Source of the DNA: Pseudomonas huaxiensis
Lineage (GTDB): Bacteria; Pseudomonadota; Gammaproteobacteria; Pseudomonadales; Pseudomonadaceae
NCBI RefSeq assembly: GCF_003231275.1
Contig: NZ_QKVL01000033.1
Coordinates: 1 to 64,000 of the forward strand
Reading direction: 5' to 3'
Length of the DNA stretch: 64,000 nucleotides
The notes beneath the pieces were generated by a model. The model was not told where the DNA came from, did no database searches, and saw only the letters and a list, made by a program, of their open reading frames with translations. This document shows, one piece after another, positions 32,946 to 41,991 of the stretch (its first letter is position 1; the number at the start of each line of letters is the position of its first letter). The position numbers were made by a program, and so were the translations under genes.

Positions 32946-34838
32946 ATGACTAAAAACCTGAAATTCAGCCACAAGATCCTGCTGGCCGCCGCCCTCGTGG
33001 TCGTGGTGGCCTTCACCTGCTTCGTCCTGTTCAACGACTACCGCCAGCGCCAGTCGCTGCGCAGCAGCACCGAAGCCTCGATGCAGGAACTGGGCAGCCT
33101 CACTGCGGGCAACATCCGCACCTGGCTGGACAGCCGCATCCAGTTGCTCAACTCCTTCGCCCAGCAAGTGGCCGTCGACGGCCCAGGCAAGGACGCGCTG
33201 AGCCGCAGCCTGGCGCTGCCGGTGTACGCCAGCAACTTCGCCCTCACCTACTTCGGCGGTCAGGACGGCAGCATGCAGTCGGTGCCGGCCGGCAACCGCG
33301 CGGCCGACTACGACCCGCGCGTGCGCGGCTGGTACAAGAGCGCCAGCAGCGCCGGCCAGACCGTGATCACCGAACCCTATGTTTCCGCCTCCATGGGCAA
33401 ACTGGTGGTGACCATCGCCACGCCGGTGCAACAGGCTGGCAAGCCAATCGGTGTGGCCGGCGCCGACACCGCGCTGGACACCATCAGCGCCATCATCAAC
33501 TCGCTGAATTTCGACGGCCACGGCCACGCCTTCATCGTCAACGGCGACGGCAAGATCCTGATCCATCCCAAAAACGAACTGGCCCTGAAGGCCCTCGCCG
33601 AAGCTTATCCACAGGGCGCGCCGGTCATCGGCAAGGGGCTGAAGGAAGTCGAGATCGACGGCCGCAAGCAGTTCATCAGCTTCACCCACATCGACGGCGT
33701 GCCGTCGGCGGACTGGTATGTCGCGCTGGTGCTCGACCAGGACGCGGCGTTCGCCATGCTCAGTGAACTACGCAGCACCGCCGTGGTGGCGACCATCGCC
33801 GCAGTGCTGATCATCATCGGTCTGCTTGGCCTGCTGATCCGCGTGCTGATGGAGCCGCTGCATGTGATGGGCCGGGCCATGCACGACATCGCCGAGGGCA
33901 AGGGTGACCTGACCAAGCGTCTGAGCATTCATGCCCACGACGAATTCGGCACGCTGGGTCAGTCGTTCAACCGCTTCGTCGAGCGGATTCACGAATCGAT
34001 CCGCGAAGTGTCCTCGGCGACCGGCCAGGTCAACGAAGTCGCCCTGCGGGTCGTCAGCGCGTCCAATGCCTCGATCCACAACGCCGACCAGCAGTCCAGC
34101 CGCACCAACAGCGTTGCTGCGGCGATCAACGAACTGGGCGCCGCCGCCCAGGAAATCGCCCAGAACGCCGCCCTCGCCTCGCAGCATTCGAGCGACGCGC
34201 GCAGCCTGGCTGAAGACGGTCAGCAGGTGGTCAACCAGACCATCGACGTGATGAACCAGCTGTCGGCGCGGATCAGCGATTCGTGCAGCAACATCGAGAC
34301 GCTGAACGCCAACACGGTGAACATCGGTCAGATTCTCGAAGTGATCACCGGCATTTCCCAGCAGACCAACCTGCTGGCGCTCAACGCCGCCATCGAAGCG
34401 GCTCGCGCTGGCGAGGCCGGGCGTGGTTTTGCGGTGGTAGCCGACGAAGTGCGCAATCTGGCCCACCGCACCCAGGACTCGGCGCAGCAGGTGCAACGGA
34501 TCATCGAAGAACTGCAGGCCGGCGCGCAGGTGGCGGTGAGCACCATGACCGAGAGCCAGAACCACAGCCAGCACAGCGTCGGCATCGCCAACCGGGCCGG
34601 TGAACGGCTGGGCAGCGTGACCCAGCGCATCGGCGAGATCGACGGCATGAACCAGTCGGTGGCGACTGCCACCGAGGAACAGACTGCCGTGGTGGAGTCG
34701 ATCAATGTCGACATCACCGAGATCAATACGCTGAATCAGGAAGGGGTGGAAAACCTGCAGGCAACGTTGCGTGCCTGTAACGACCTTGAGCAGCAGGTCG
34801 AGCGGTTGAAGCATCTGGTGGGGAGTTTCAGGATTTAA
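32946..34838 (+). CDS. Methyl-accepting chemotaxis protein, amino-acid dCache type
   Basis: A 630-residue chemoreceptor of PctA/Cta class. It has TM1 at about residues 10-29, a dCache_1 periplasmic domain, TM2 at about 276-300, HAMP, and a signalling domain with QQTNLLALNAAIEAARAGE. The dCache amino-acid signature is complete: Tyr122, Arg127, Trp129, Tyr130 (YDPRVRGWY), Tyr145 (EPYVS) and Asp174 (GVAGAD), the residues known to hold the ligand's amino and carboxyl groups. So it should sense amino acids directly. ATG 32946 gives a positively charged start before TM1; a start at 32847 would add 33 unlikely residues. Not at this place in PAO1 as I recall. Confidence 0.92.
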   Translation: MTKNLKFSHKILLAAALVVVVAFTCFVLFNDYRQRQSLRSSTEASMQELGSLTAGNIRTWLDSRIQLLNSFAQQVAVDGPGKDALSRSLALPVYASNFALTYFGGQDGSMQSVPAGNRAADYDPRVRGWYKSASSAGQTVITEPYVSASMGKLVVTIATPVQQAGKPIGVAGADTALDTISAIINSLNFDGHGHAFIVNGDGKILIHPKNELALKALAEAYPQGAPVIGKGLKEVEIDGRKQFISFTHIDGVPSADWYVALVLDQDAAFAMLSELRSTAVVATIAAVLIIIGLLGLLIRVLMEPLHVMGRAMHDIAEGKGDLTKRLSIHAHDEFGTLGQSFNRFVERIHESIREVSSATGQVNEVALRVVSASNASIHNADQQSSRTNSVAAAINELGAAAQEIAQNAALASQHSSDARSLAEDGQQVVNQTIDVMNQLSARISDSCSNIETLNANTVNIGQILEVITGISQQTNLLALNAAIEAARAGEAGRGFAVVADEVRNLAHRTQDSAQQVQRIIEELQAGAQVAVSTMTESQNHSQHSVGIANRAGERLGSVTQRIGEIDGMNQSVATATEEQTAVVESINVDITEINTLNQEGVENLQATLRACNDLEQQVERLKHLVGSFRI

Positions 34839-34847
34839 GGCGGGCTT

Positions 34848-34964
34848 CAGGGCTCAATCGCTGGCAAGCGGATCGCCGCCCGGCCAGCTCCCACAGGATC
34901 GGCATGCACCGTACCTGTGGGAGCTGGCTTGTCGGGGCGCCGAACCGCAGCGATAGGGCCCTGA
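34848..34964. repeat. REP pair (REPIN-like hairpin)
   Basis: Facing cores CGGCCAGCTCCCACAG and CTGTGGGAGCTGGCTTGTCGG, with outer arms CAGGGCTCAATCGCTG and CAGCGATAGGGCCCTG. It lies between the convergent chemoreceptor and DUF924 genes. Confidence 0.8.
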
Positions 34965-34984
34965 AGAACAGCAGAGATTTCAGA

Positions 34985-35581
34985 TCAGAACCTGGACCCA
35001 GGCTCCAGCAGAAAATCCATTTCCTCACTGGTACTCGGCCGCCCCAGCAGCAGGTTGCGGTGCGGGAAGCGCCCGAACCGGGCAATCACCCGCTGGTGCT
35101 GCTCGGCATAGTCGAGGAAACCTTCGAACAACCGCTGATGCTCGGCCGGCTGGCCCGCCAGCAAGGCCCGGTAGCGCTCGACGCTGATGTTCTGCCAGTC
35201 GAGCACTTCGGCATGCTCCAGCACCAGCAGGATGAACACCCGCTGGATCGGCAGCAGTTGATAGTCCCACGCACGGTCCAGGCCCTGCATCACCAGCACC
35301 TGGGCACGCCGGTCGCCATCGAAGGCGCGCGGTGTGTCGCGGTGGATCATGCGCGGCAACTGGTCCAGCAACAGGACCAGGCCAAGCCAGCCCTGCGGGC
35401 TTTGCAGCCACTCGTCCAGACCGCCGGCCAACGCCTGCTCGACCAGGTCGCCGAAGCGCTCTTGCGCCTCGGCATCGTGCTGCCTGCCGAACCACAGCGT
35501 GCTCTTCTCGTCAGCCACGGTCTGCGGGCTGGTGCCCCAACCGAACCACCACTCCAGCAACGGCTGCCAAGGTGCGAGCAT
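34985..35581 (-). CDS. DUF924 family protein
   Basis: A 198-residue all-helical protein of the DUF924 family (tetratricopeptide-like). Seen are LEWWFGWGTSPQTVADEKSTLWFG at the N-terminus and LVLLLDQLPRMIHRDTPRAFD, the family's most conserved block, then FPHRNLLLGRPSTSEE. No signal peptide; function unknown. It sits 7 bp after fbp on the same strand, so probably co-transcribed. Confidence 0.9.
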   Translation of the reverse strand: MLAPWQPLLEWWFGWGTSPQTVADEKSTLWFGRQHDAEAQERFGDLVEQALAGGLDEWLQSPQGWLGLVLLLDQLPRMIHRDTPRAFDGDRRAQVLVMQGLDRAWDYQLLPIQRVFILLVLEHAEVLDWQNISVERYRALLAGQPAEHQRLFEGFLDYAEQHQRVIARFGRFPHRNLLLGRPSTSEEMDFLLEPGSRF

Positions 35582-35588
35582 GACCTGT

Positions 35589-36599
35589 TTACTCCTGGTG
35601 ATAACCGGTGACGCGCTCGACTTCTTCTTTCGAACCGAGGAACACCGCCACGCGCTGGTGCAGGCTCTCCGGCTGGATGTCGAGGATGCGCTGTTTGCCG
35701 TCGGTGGAAGCGCCGCCGGCCTGTTCGATGATGAAGGACATCGGGTTGGCTTCGTACATCAGGCGCAGTTTGCCCGGCTTGGAAGGCTCGCGAGCGTCGC
35801 GCGGGTACATGAACAGGCCGCCGCGGGTCAGGATGCGGTGCACGTCGGCAACCATCGAGGCGATCCAGCGCATGTTGTAGTTTTTCTTCAGCGGGCCGGT
35901 CTCACCGTCCAGCAACTCGCCGACGTAGCGCTTGACCGGGGCTTCCCAGTGGCGCTGGTTGGACATGTTGATGGCGAATTCGGCGGTGGTTTCCGGAACC
36001 TTGATGTTCTCGTGGGTCAGGACGAAGCTGCCCAGTTCACGGTCCAGGGTGAAGCCTTTGACGCCGTTGCCCAGGGTCAGGATCAACATGGTCTGCGGAC
36101 CGTAGATCGCGTAGCCGGCGGCGACCTGCTCAGTGCCTGGCTGCAGGAAGGCCTTTTCGTTCAGGCTTTCGTTCTGGCTCAGGTACTCGTTCGGGCAACG
36201 CAGTACCGAGAAGATGGTGCCGACGGAAACGTTGACGTCGATGTTCGACGAGCCGTCCAGCGGGTCGAAGACCAGCAGGTAGGCGCCTTTCGGGTATTTG
36301 CCGGGGATCTGGTAGGCATTGTCCATTTCTTCGGACGCCATGCCGGCCAGGTGACCGCCCCATTCGTTGGCTTCGAGCAGGATGTCGTTGGAAATCACGT
36401 CCAGTTTCTTCTGGACTTCGCCCTGCACGTTTTCAGTGCCCATGCTGCCCAACACGCCGCCCAGGGCGCCTTTGGACACGTTGTGGCTGATTTCCTTGCA
36501 TGCGCGCGCCACCACTTCGATGAGGAAGCGCAGATCGGCAGGGGTGCTGTTGCTACGGGTCTGCTCAATCAGATAGCGACTCAGGGTAACGCGGGACAT
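35589..36599 (-). CDS. fbp: Fructose-1,6-bisphosphatase class I
   Basis: Dephosphorylates fructose-1,6-bisphosphate in gluconeogenesis, essential for Entner-Doudoroff organisms growing on acids or amino acids. The 336-residue protein has the metal site VFDPLDGSSNID, the earlier acidic AGMASEEMDNA and the substrate-binding YPRDAREPSKPGKLRLMYEANP. ATG 36599 has GGAG upstream; an upstream in-frame extension is not supported. It precedes the DUF924 gene. Confidence 0.97.
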   Translation of the reverse strand: MSRVTLSRYLIEQTRSNSTPADLRFLIEVVARACKEISHNVSKGALGGVLGSMGTENVQGEVQKKLDVISNDILLEANEWGGHLAGMASEEMDNAYQIPGKYPKGAYLLVFDPLDGSSNIDVNVSVGTIFSVLRCPNEYLSQNESLNEKAFLQPGTEQVAAGYAIYGPQTMLILTLGNGVKGFTLDRELGSFVLTHENIKVPETTAEFAINMSNQRHWEAPVKRYVGELLDGETGPLKKNYNMRWIASMVADVHRILTRGGLFMYPRDAREPSKPGKLRLMYEANPMSFIIEQAGGASTDGKQRILDIQPESLHQRVAVFLGSKEEVERVTGYHQE

Positions 36600-36740
36600 G
36601 TATAGCTCCGAAGGAATGGGGAGAGAAAAACCCACGCAGTTTACAGGGAGAGTGAAGCGCGGGCGAGCACCAGGACATGCTTGCCCGATCAGACGGCACA
36701 TCGGCCCGCGAGTTCATGCCGTCCGCCGGGTTGGCGCTGG

Positions 36741-39191
36741 TCACTCCAGCGCGGTCCAGATTTCACGGGCGTATTCGCGGATGGTCCGGTCCGAGGAGAA
36801 CCAGCCCATGCGAGCGGTGTTGAGCACCGCCGAGCGCCACCAGCGATTGGGCTCGTGCCAGAGCTCGTCGACCCGACGCTGGGCTTCCCAGTAGGCGTCG
36901 AAATCGGCGCAAAGCAGGAAGCGGTCGTAGGTCACCAGCGAGTCCACCAGCCCGACATAACGCGCCGGATCGTCCGGCGAGAACACCCCGCCACGGATCG
37001 CCTGCAGCACGTCGTTGAGCCGGTGCGAAGCACCCAGCGCGGCCCCGGCGCCGAAATCGCCACTGCGCTTGCGCGCCTCCACCTGCTGGGCGGTCAGGCC
37101 GAAGATGAACATGTGGTCGGCGCCCACCTGCTCGCACATCTCCACGTTGGCGCCGTCGAGGGTGCCGATGGTCAGCGCGCCGTTGAGGCCGAACTTCATG
37201 TTGCTGGTGCCGGATGCCTCGTAGCCGGCGGTGGAAATCTGCTCGGAGAGGTCCGCCGCCGGGATGATGCTTTCCGCCAGGCTGACGTTGTAATTGGGCA
37301 GGAACACCACCTTGAGCAGACCGCGCACGGTCGGGTCGTTGTTGACCACCTTGGCGATGTCGTTGGCCAGCTTGATGATCAACTTGGCCTGGTGATAACT
37401 GGCCGCCGCCTTGCCCGCGAAGATCTTCACCCGCGGCACCCAGTCGGTGCCCGGCTCGGCGCGGATCGCCTGGTAGAGGGCCACGGTGTGCATCAGGTTG
37501 AGCAACTGGCGCTTGTATTCATGGATGCGCTTGACCTGCACATCGAACATCGCTTCGGGGTTGACGGTAATCCCTACCCGCTCCTGGATCAGGCTCGCCA
37601 GCACGCGCTTGCTGTGCAGCCGCTGCTCGGCGAACTTCTTGCGGAACGCCGGTTTGTCGGCGAACGGTTCCAGCCCGCGTAGCAGGGTTTCCGGGTCGTC
37701 CAGCAGCTCCTTGCCCAGAGCATCCACCAGCATGCCGGTAAGCCGCGGGTTGGCCTGGTACAGCCAACGGCGGAAGGTGATGCCGTTGGTCTTGTTGTTG
37801 ATGCGGTCCGGGTAGAGCTTGTGCAGCTCGGCGAACACCGTGCTGCGCATCAGCTTGGTGTGCAGCGCCGACACGCCGTTGATGCTGTGGGAACCGAGGA
37901 ACGCCAGGTTACCCATGCGCACCCGGCGGCCGTTGTCTTCCTCGATCAGCGACACCGCGCGCAGCACGTCGAAATCGTGGATGCCTTTGGCCCGCAGCGC
38001 GTCGATATGGAAGGCGTTGATCAGGTAGATGATCTGCATGTGCCGCGGCAGCATGCGCTCCATCAGGCCCACCGGCCAGGTTTCCAGCGCCTCCGGCAGC
38101 AGGGTGTGGTTGGTGTAGGCCAGGGTGTTCACCGTCACCTGCCAGGCGGTTTCCCACGGCACTTCGTGCTGGTCGACCAGCAGCCGCATCAGTTCAGCCA
38201 CGGCAATCGAGGGGTGGGTGTCGTTGAGCTGGATGGCCGCCTGCTCGGGCAGGTTGAGCAAGGTGTCGTGCATGTTCAGGTGGCGGCGCAGCAGGTCTTG
38301 CAGCGAGGCCGAAACAAAGAAGTATTCCTGGCGCAGGCGCAGTTCCTGGCCTGCCTCGGTGCTGTCGGCCGGGTACAGCACGCGGGAGATGCTCTCGGCC
38401 CGGGCCACTTCCGCCACGGCACCGAGGTGGTCGCCGGCGTTGAAGCGCTCCAGGTGCAGCTCCTCCAGCGCCCGCGCACGCCACAGGCGCAGAGTGTTGA
38501 CGCTGGAACCGCGCCAGCCCACCACCGGCGTGTCGTACGCCACCGCGCGTACCGTTTCCGCCGGCCACCAGACCTGGCGCGGCTCGCCATCGCCAGTGTG
38601 CACGGTTTCGACCCGGCCGCCGAAGCTGATCGGATAGATCACCTCGGCCCGCTCGAACTCCCAGGGGTTACCGAAATCCAGCCAGTTCTCGGTCTGCTCC
38701 TGCTGCCAGCCATCGACCACCGCCTGACGAAACAGGCCGTGCTCGTAGCGGATGCCGTAGCCGTGAGCGGCGATGCCGAGGGTCGACATGCTTTCCATGA
38801 AGCACGCCGCCAGCCGGCCAAGGCCACCATTACCGAGCGCCGCATCGGGCTCCAGCAGGCGGATGCGTTCCAGGTCGACATCGAGGCCTTCCAGCGCCTG
38901 GCGGGCGACGTCCAGCAGGCCGAGGTTGCTCAGGCTGTCGTAGAGCAGACGGCCGATCAGGAATTCGAGGGAGAGGTAATAGACCCGCTTCTGGCTCTTG
39001 CGGTAGATCTGGCGGGTGTGGTCCATCCAGTGATCGACCATGTGGTCCCTGGCGGCCAGGGCGATGGCTTCGAACCAGTCGTGGTCGAAGGCGTGTTCGG
39101 GGTCCTTGCCGACCGCATAGGTCAGTTTGTCCAGCACAGCGGTGCGAAACGCGGCCACCTCTGCGTCACGATTGTTTGTTTCCTGAGACAT
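36741..39191 (-). CDS. glgP: Glycogen/maltodextrin phosphorylase
   Basis: Phosphorolytic enzyme releasing glucose-1-phosphate from alpha-1,4-glucans. The 816-residue protein carries the GT35 signature EASGTSNMKFGLNGALTIG (the Lys binds pyridoxal phosphate) plus NGGLGRLAACFMES and the active-site loop QLNDTHPSIAVAELMR. It stands alone here without other glycogen genes. ATG 39191 begins MSQETNNRD, a usual start. 141 bp separate its stop from the fbp start on the same strand. Confidence 0.95.
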   Translation of the reverse strand: MSQETNNRDAEVAAFRTAVLDKLTYAVGKDPEHAFDHDWFEAIALAARDHMVDHWMDHTRQIYRKSQKRVYYLSLEFLIGRLLYDSLSNLGLLDVARQALEGLDVDLERIRLLEPDAALGNGGLGRLAACFMESMSTLGIAAHGYGIRYEHGLFRQAVVDGWQQEQTENWLDFGNPWEFERAEVIYPISFGGRVETVHTGDGEPRQVWWPAETVRAVAYDTPVVGWRGSSVNTLRLWRARALEELHLERFNAGDHLGAVAEVARAESISRVLYPADSTEAGQELRLRQEYFFVSASLQDLLRRHLNMHDTLLNLPEQAAIQLNDTHPSIAVAELMRLLVDQHEVPWETAWQVTVNTLAYTNHTLLPEALETWPVGLMERMLPRHMQIIYLINAFHIDALRAKGIHDFDVLRAVSLIEEDNGRRVRMGNLAFLGSHSINGVSALHTKLMRSTVFAELHKLYPDRINNKTNGITFRRWLYQANPRLTGMLVDALGKELLDDPETLLRGLEPFADKPAFRKKFAEQRLHSKRVLASLIQERVGITVNPEAMFDVQVKRIHEYKRQLLNLMHTVALYQAIRAEPGTDWVPRVKIFAGKAAASYHQAKLIIKLANDIAKVVNNDPTVRGLLKVVFLPNYNVSLAESIIPAADLSEQISTAGYEASGTSNMKFGLNGALTIGTLDGANVEMCEQVGADHMFIFGLTAQQVEARKRSGDFGAGAALGASHRLNDVLQAIRGGVFSPDDPARYVGLVDSLVTYDRFLLCADFDAYWEAQRRVDELWHEPNRWWRSAVLNTARMGWFSSDRTIREYAREIWTALE

Positions 39192-39402
39192 GCGACGTCC
39201 TCGGGCAAATATGACGATTGCGGATGGAGATTTGACAGCCTAGACGGTTCGACACAGTGCGTAGGCGCTGGTTCGCACCTTTCATGGGAAAAGAAGATGC
39301 AAGAGCGGGACCGGCCGACGGCTGTCGCGCAATTGGTTGTTCACAAATTGATCAACTCCGGTATGATCGCGCGCCTTCCTATACCTATATGCCTGATCCC
39401 TG

Positions 39403-39807
39403 ATGAAACCGACCCTGATCGCCGCCGCCGAGCTTGACCGTCTCGAGACGTGGCAGAAGTACGCCAGCCACATGTGCGGTAGCTGCATGTCCACCTGCTG
39501 CACCCTGCCGGTGGAGGTCAAGTTGAAGGATTTGATCCGCATCGGCGTGGTCGATGAGTTCGAAGTGGGCGAGCCACCGAAGAACATTGCCAAGCGCCTG
39601 CAGAAGGAAGGCATCGTCGAGCGCTTCAGCCAGAAGTCGGGAATCTTCACCCTGACCCGGATGAGCAACGACGATTGCCTCTATCTGGACCGCAAGAGCC
39701 GGCTGTGCACCATTTATGACAAGCGTCCGGACACCTGCCGCAACCACCCGAAGATCGGGCCGCGCCCGGGGTATTGCGCGTACAAGCCGAAACCGATGGT
39801 TCGCTGA
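39403..39807 (+). CDS. YkgJ-family cysteine-cluster protein
   Basis: A 134-residue protein with the Fe-S-type CxxC...CC cluster of the YkgJ (UPF0153) family: MCGSCMSTCCTLPVEV near residue 25, then DDCLYLD, RLCTIYDKRPDTCRNHP and a final cysteine in GYCAYK. The eight or so cysteines suggest zinc or iron-sulphur binding. Function unknown. It is convergent with typA, with a REP pair and a shared terminator between. Confidence 0.9.
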   Translation: MKPTLIAAAELDRLETWQKYASHMCGSCMSTCCTLPVEVKLKDLIRIGVVDEFEVGEPPKNIAKRLQKEGIVERFSQKSGIFTLTRMSNDDCLYLDRKSRLCTIYDKRPDTCRNHPKIGPRPGYCAYKPKPMVR

Positions 39808-39820
39808 CACCCCCCTCCGT

Positions 39821-39956
39821 GTAGGAGCGAGCTTGCTCGCGAAGGACCGCAAAGCGGTCCCAAAACCATCCAGCACGAGCCGCAGTCAAGCCAGTATTGG
39901 TGTATCAGGGTTCGGGACCGCTGCGCGGTCCTTCGCGAGCAAGCTCGCTCCTACAG
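39821..39956. repeat. REP pair (REPIN) with a 77-bp spacer
   Basis: Outer cores GTAGGAGCGAGCTTGCTCGCGA and its complement TCGCGAGCAAGCTCGCTCCTAC flank inner arms GGACCGC...GCGGTCC on both sides. It lies between the YkgJ-type gene and typA and is one of the best-preserved REPINs here. Confidence 0.85.
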
Positions 39957-39990
39957 TTCACGCAGCCCTGGCAATAAACAGCAGAAACAA

Positions 39991-40022
39991 AAAAGCCCCC
40001 GGCCTTTCGACCGGGGGCTTTT
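39991..40022. terminator. Bidirectional terminator between the YkgJ-type gene and typA
   Basis: Perfect 12-bp arms AAAAGCCCCCGG and CCGGGGGCTTTT around 8 nt give U-tracts on both strands. It lies 17 bp past the typA stop. Confidence 0.9.
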
Positions 40023-40038
40023 TCATTTCAAGCCAGGA

Positions 40039-41862
40039 TTAGTTGGCTTTGGACTTCTTGGCAGCGCGGGTACGCTCGCCTTCGTCCAGGATTTTCTTGC
40101 GCAGACGAATCGACTTTGGAGTCACTTCGCACAGCTCGTCGTCCTGGATGAATTCCAGAGCCTGTTCCAGGGTGAAACGAACCGGCGGAACCAGGGCGAT
40201 GGTTTCGTCCTTGCCCGAAGCGCGCATGTTGTCGAGCTTCTTGCCTTTGGTTGGGTTCACACCCAGGTCGTTGTCACGGCTGTTCAGACCAACGATCTGA
40301 CCGTTGTAGATTTCCTGACCGTGCTCGACGAACAGCTTGCCGCGCGCCTGCAGGGTTTCCAGGGAGTAGGTCAGGGCCTTGCCGGTTTCGACCGAAACCA
40401 GTACGCCGTTCTGACGACCGGACATGTGGCCGGACTTCATGGTGTCGTAGCGATCGAAGATCGAGGTCAGGATGCCTGCACCGTTGGTCAGGGTCAGGAA
40501 CTGGTTACGGAAACCGATCAGACCACGGGCTGGAATGTTGTATTCCAGACGTACACGGCCCTTGCCATCCGGGGACATGTTGGTCAGGTCGCCTTTACGC
40601 AGACCCATCTCTTCCATGACCTTGCCCTGCGATTCTTCAGGGATGTCGATGGTGACGTTTTCGAACGGTTCCTGCTTGGTACCGTTGACTTCGCGGATGA
40701 TTACTTCAGGACGGCCTACAGCCATCTCGAAGCCTTCGCGACGCATGGTTTCGATCAGAACCGACAGGTGCAGCTCACCGCGACCGGAAACCTTGAACTT
40801 GTCAGCCGAGTCGCCTTCTTCAACGCGCAGTGCAACGTTGTACAGCAGCTCTTTGTCCAGACGTTCCTTGATGTTACGGGAAGTCACGAACTTGCCTTCT
40901 TTACCGCAGAACGGCGAGTCGTTGACCTGGAAGGTCATGGAAACGGTCGGCTCGTCGACGCTCAGTGGCTTCATCGCTTCAACGGCATCTGGCGAGCACA
41001 GGGTGTCGGAGATGAACAGCTCTTCGAAACCGCTGATGCAGACGATGTCGCCAGCCTGGGCTTCTTCAACGTCTACACGGTGCAGACCGTGGTGACCCAT
41101 CAGCTTCAGGATACGGCCGTTGCGCTTCTTGCCGTTGGTGTCGATAGCGACAACCGGGGTGTTCGGCTTGACGCGACCACGGGCGATACGGCCAACGCCG
41201 ATAACACCGAGGAAGCTGTTGTAGTCCAGAGCGGAGATTTGCATCTGGAACGGACCGTCACGGTCAACAGCCGGAGCTGGAACGTTGTCGACGATCGACT
41301 GGTACAGCGGGGTCATGTCTTCGGCCATTTCGGCGTGGTCCAGACCGGCAATGCCGTTCAGGGCCGAGGCGTAGACGACTTTGAAGTCCAGCTGTTCGTC
41401 GGTGGCACCGAGGTTGTCGAACAGGTCGAAGATCTGGTCCAGAACCCAGTCAGGACGCGCGCCCGGACGGTCAACCTTGTTGATCACGACGATTGGCTTC
41501 AGACCGGCTTCGAAAGCCTTCTTGGTCACGAAACGGGTTTGCGGCATAGGGCCGTCTTGAGCGTCGACCAGCAGCAGAACGGAGTCGACCATCGACATCA
41601 CGCGCTCTACTTCACCGCCGAAGTCGGCGTGGCCGGGGGTGTCGACGATGTTGATGTGGTAGCCATTCCAGTTGATGGCGGTGTTCTTCGCCAGAATGGT
41701 AATGCCGCGCTCTTTTTCCTGGTCGTTGGAGTCCATGACGCGCTCGTCGTTGAGCTCGTTACGCTCCAGAGTGCCGGACTGACGCAGGAGTTTGTCAACC
41801 AGGGTGGTTTTACCATGGTCAACGTGGGCAATGATGGCGATGTTGCGCAGATTTTCGATCAC
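40039..41862 (-). CDS. typA: Ribosome-associated GTPase TypA/BipA
   Basis: A translational GTPase related to EF-G that binds 70S ribosomes and helps large-subunit assembly and stress adaptation. The 607-residue protein shows G1 AHVDHGKTTLVDKLL, G3 DTPGHADFGGEV, G4 VINKVDRPGAR and the BipA C-terminal domain with GRQNGVLVSVETGKA. Codons favour well-translated forms compared with its neighbours, as expected for an abundant protein. It is divergent from nothing close: thiI lies 129 bp upstream on the same strand. Confidence 0.97.
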   Translation of the reverse strand: MIENLRNIAIIAHVDHGKTTLVDKLLRQSGTLERNELNDERVMDSNDQEKERGITILAKNTAINWNGYHINIVDTPGHADFGGEVERVMSMVDSVLLLVDAQDGPMPQTRFVTKKAFEAGLKPIVVINKVDRPGARPDWVLDQIFDLFDNLGATDEQLDFKVVYASALNGIAGLDHAEMAEDMTPLYQSIVDNVPAPAVDRDGPFQMQISALDYNSFLGVIGVGRIARGRVKPNTPVVAIDTNGKKRNGRILKLMGHHGLHRVDVEEAQAGDIVCISGFEELFISDTLCSPDAVEAMKPLSVDEPTVSMTFQVNDSPFCGKEGKFVTSRNIKERLDKELLYNVALRVEEGDSADKFKVSGRGELHLSVLIETMRREGFEMAVGRPEVIIREVNGTKQEPFENVTIDIPEESQGKVMEEMGLRKGDLTNMSPDGKGRVRLEYNIPARGLIGFRNQFLTLTNGAGILTSIFDRYDTMKSGHMSGRQNGVLVSVETGKALTYSLETLQARGKLFVEHGQEIYNGQIVGLNSRDNDLGVNPTKGKKLDNMRASGKDETIALVPPVRFTLEQALEFIQDDELCEVTPKSIRLRKKILDEGERTRAAKKSKAN

Positions 41863-41991
41863 GTGGTGTATCTCGATCAGAGGATTCGGGTTGCCACCCA
41901 GTCTAGGTGGCGAATATGAATGAACGGCGCTCAGCGGACCCGTCGGTCGGGAGGGCGGTGGCGGATACTGCCGCCATACAGCCCGGGCGTC

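Noticed and set aside
36600..36740. Terminator or regulatory RNA between glgP and fbp
   Set aside because: Several GC-rich partial palindromes but no stem with a U-tract.
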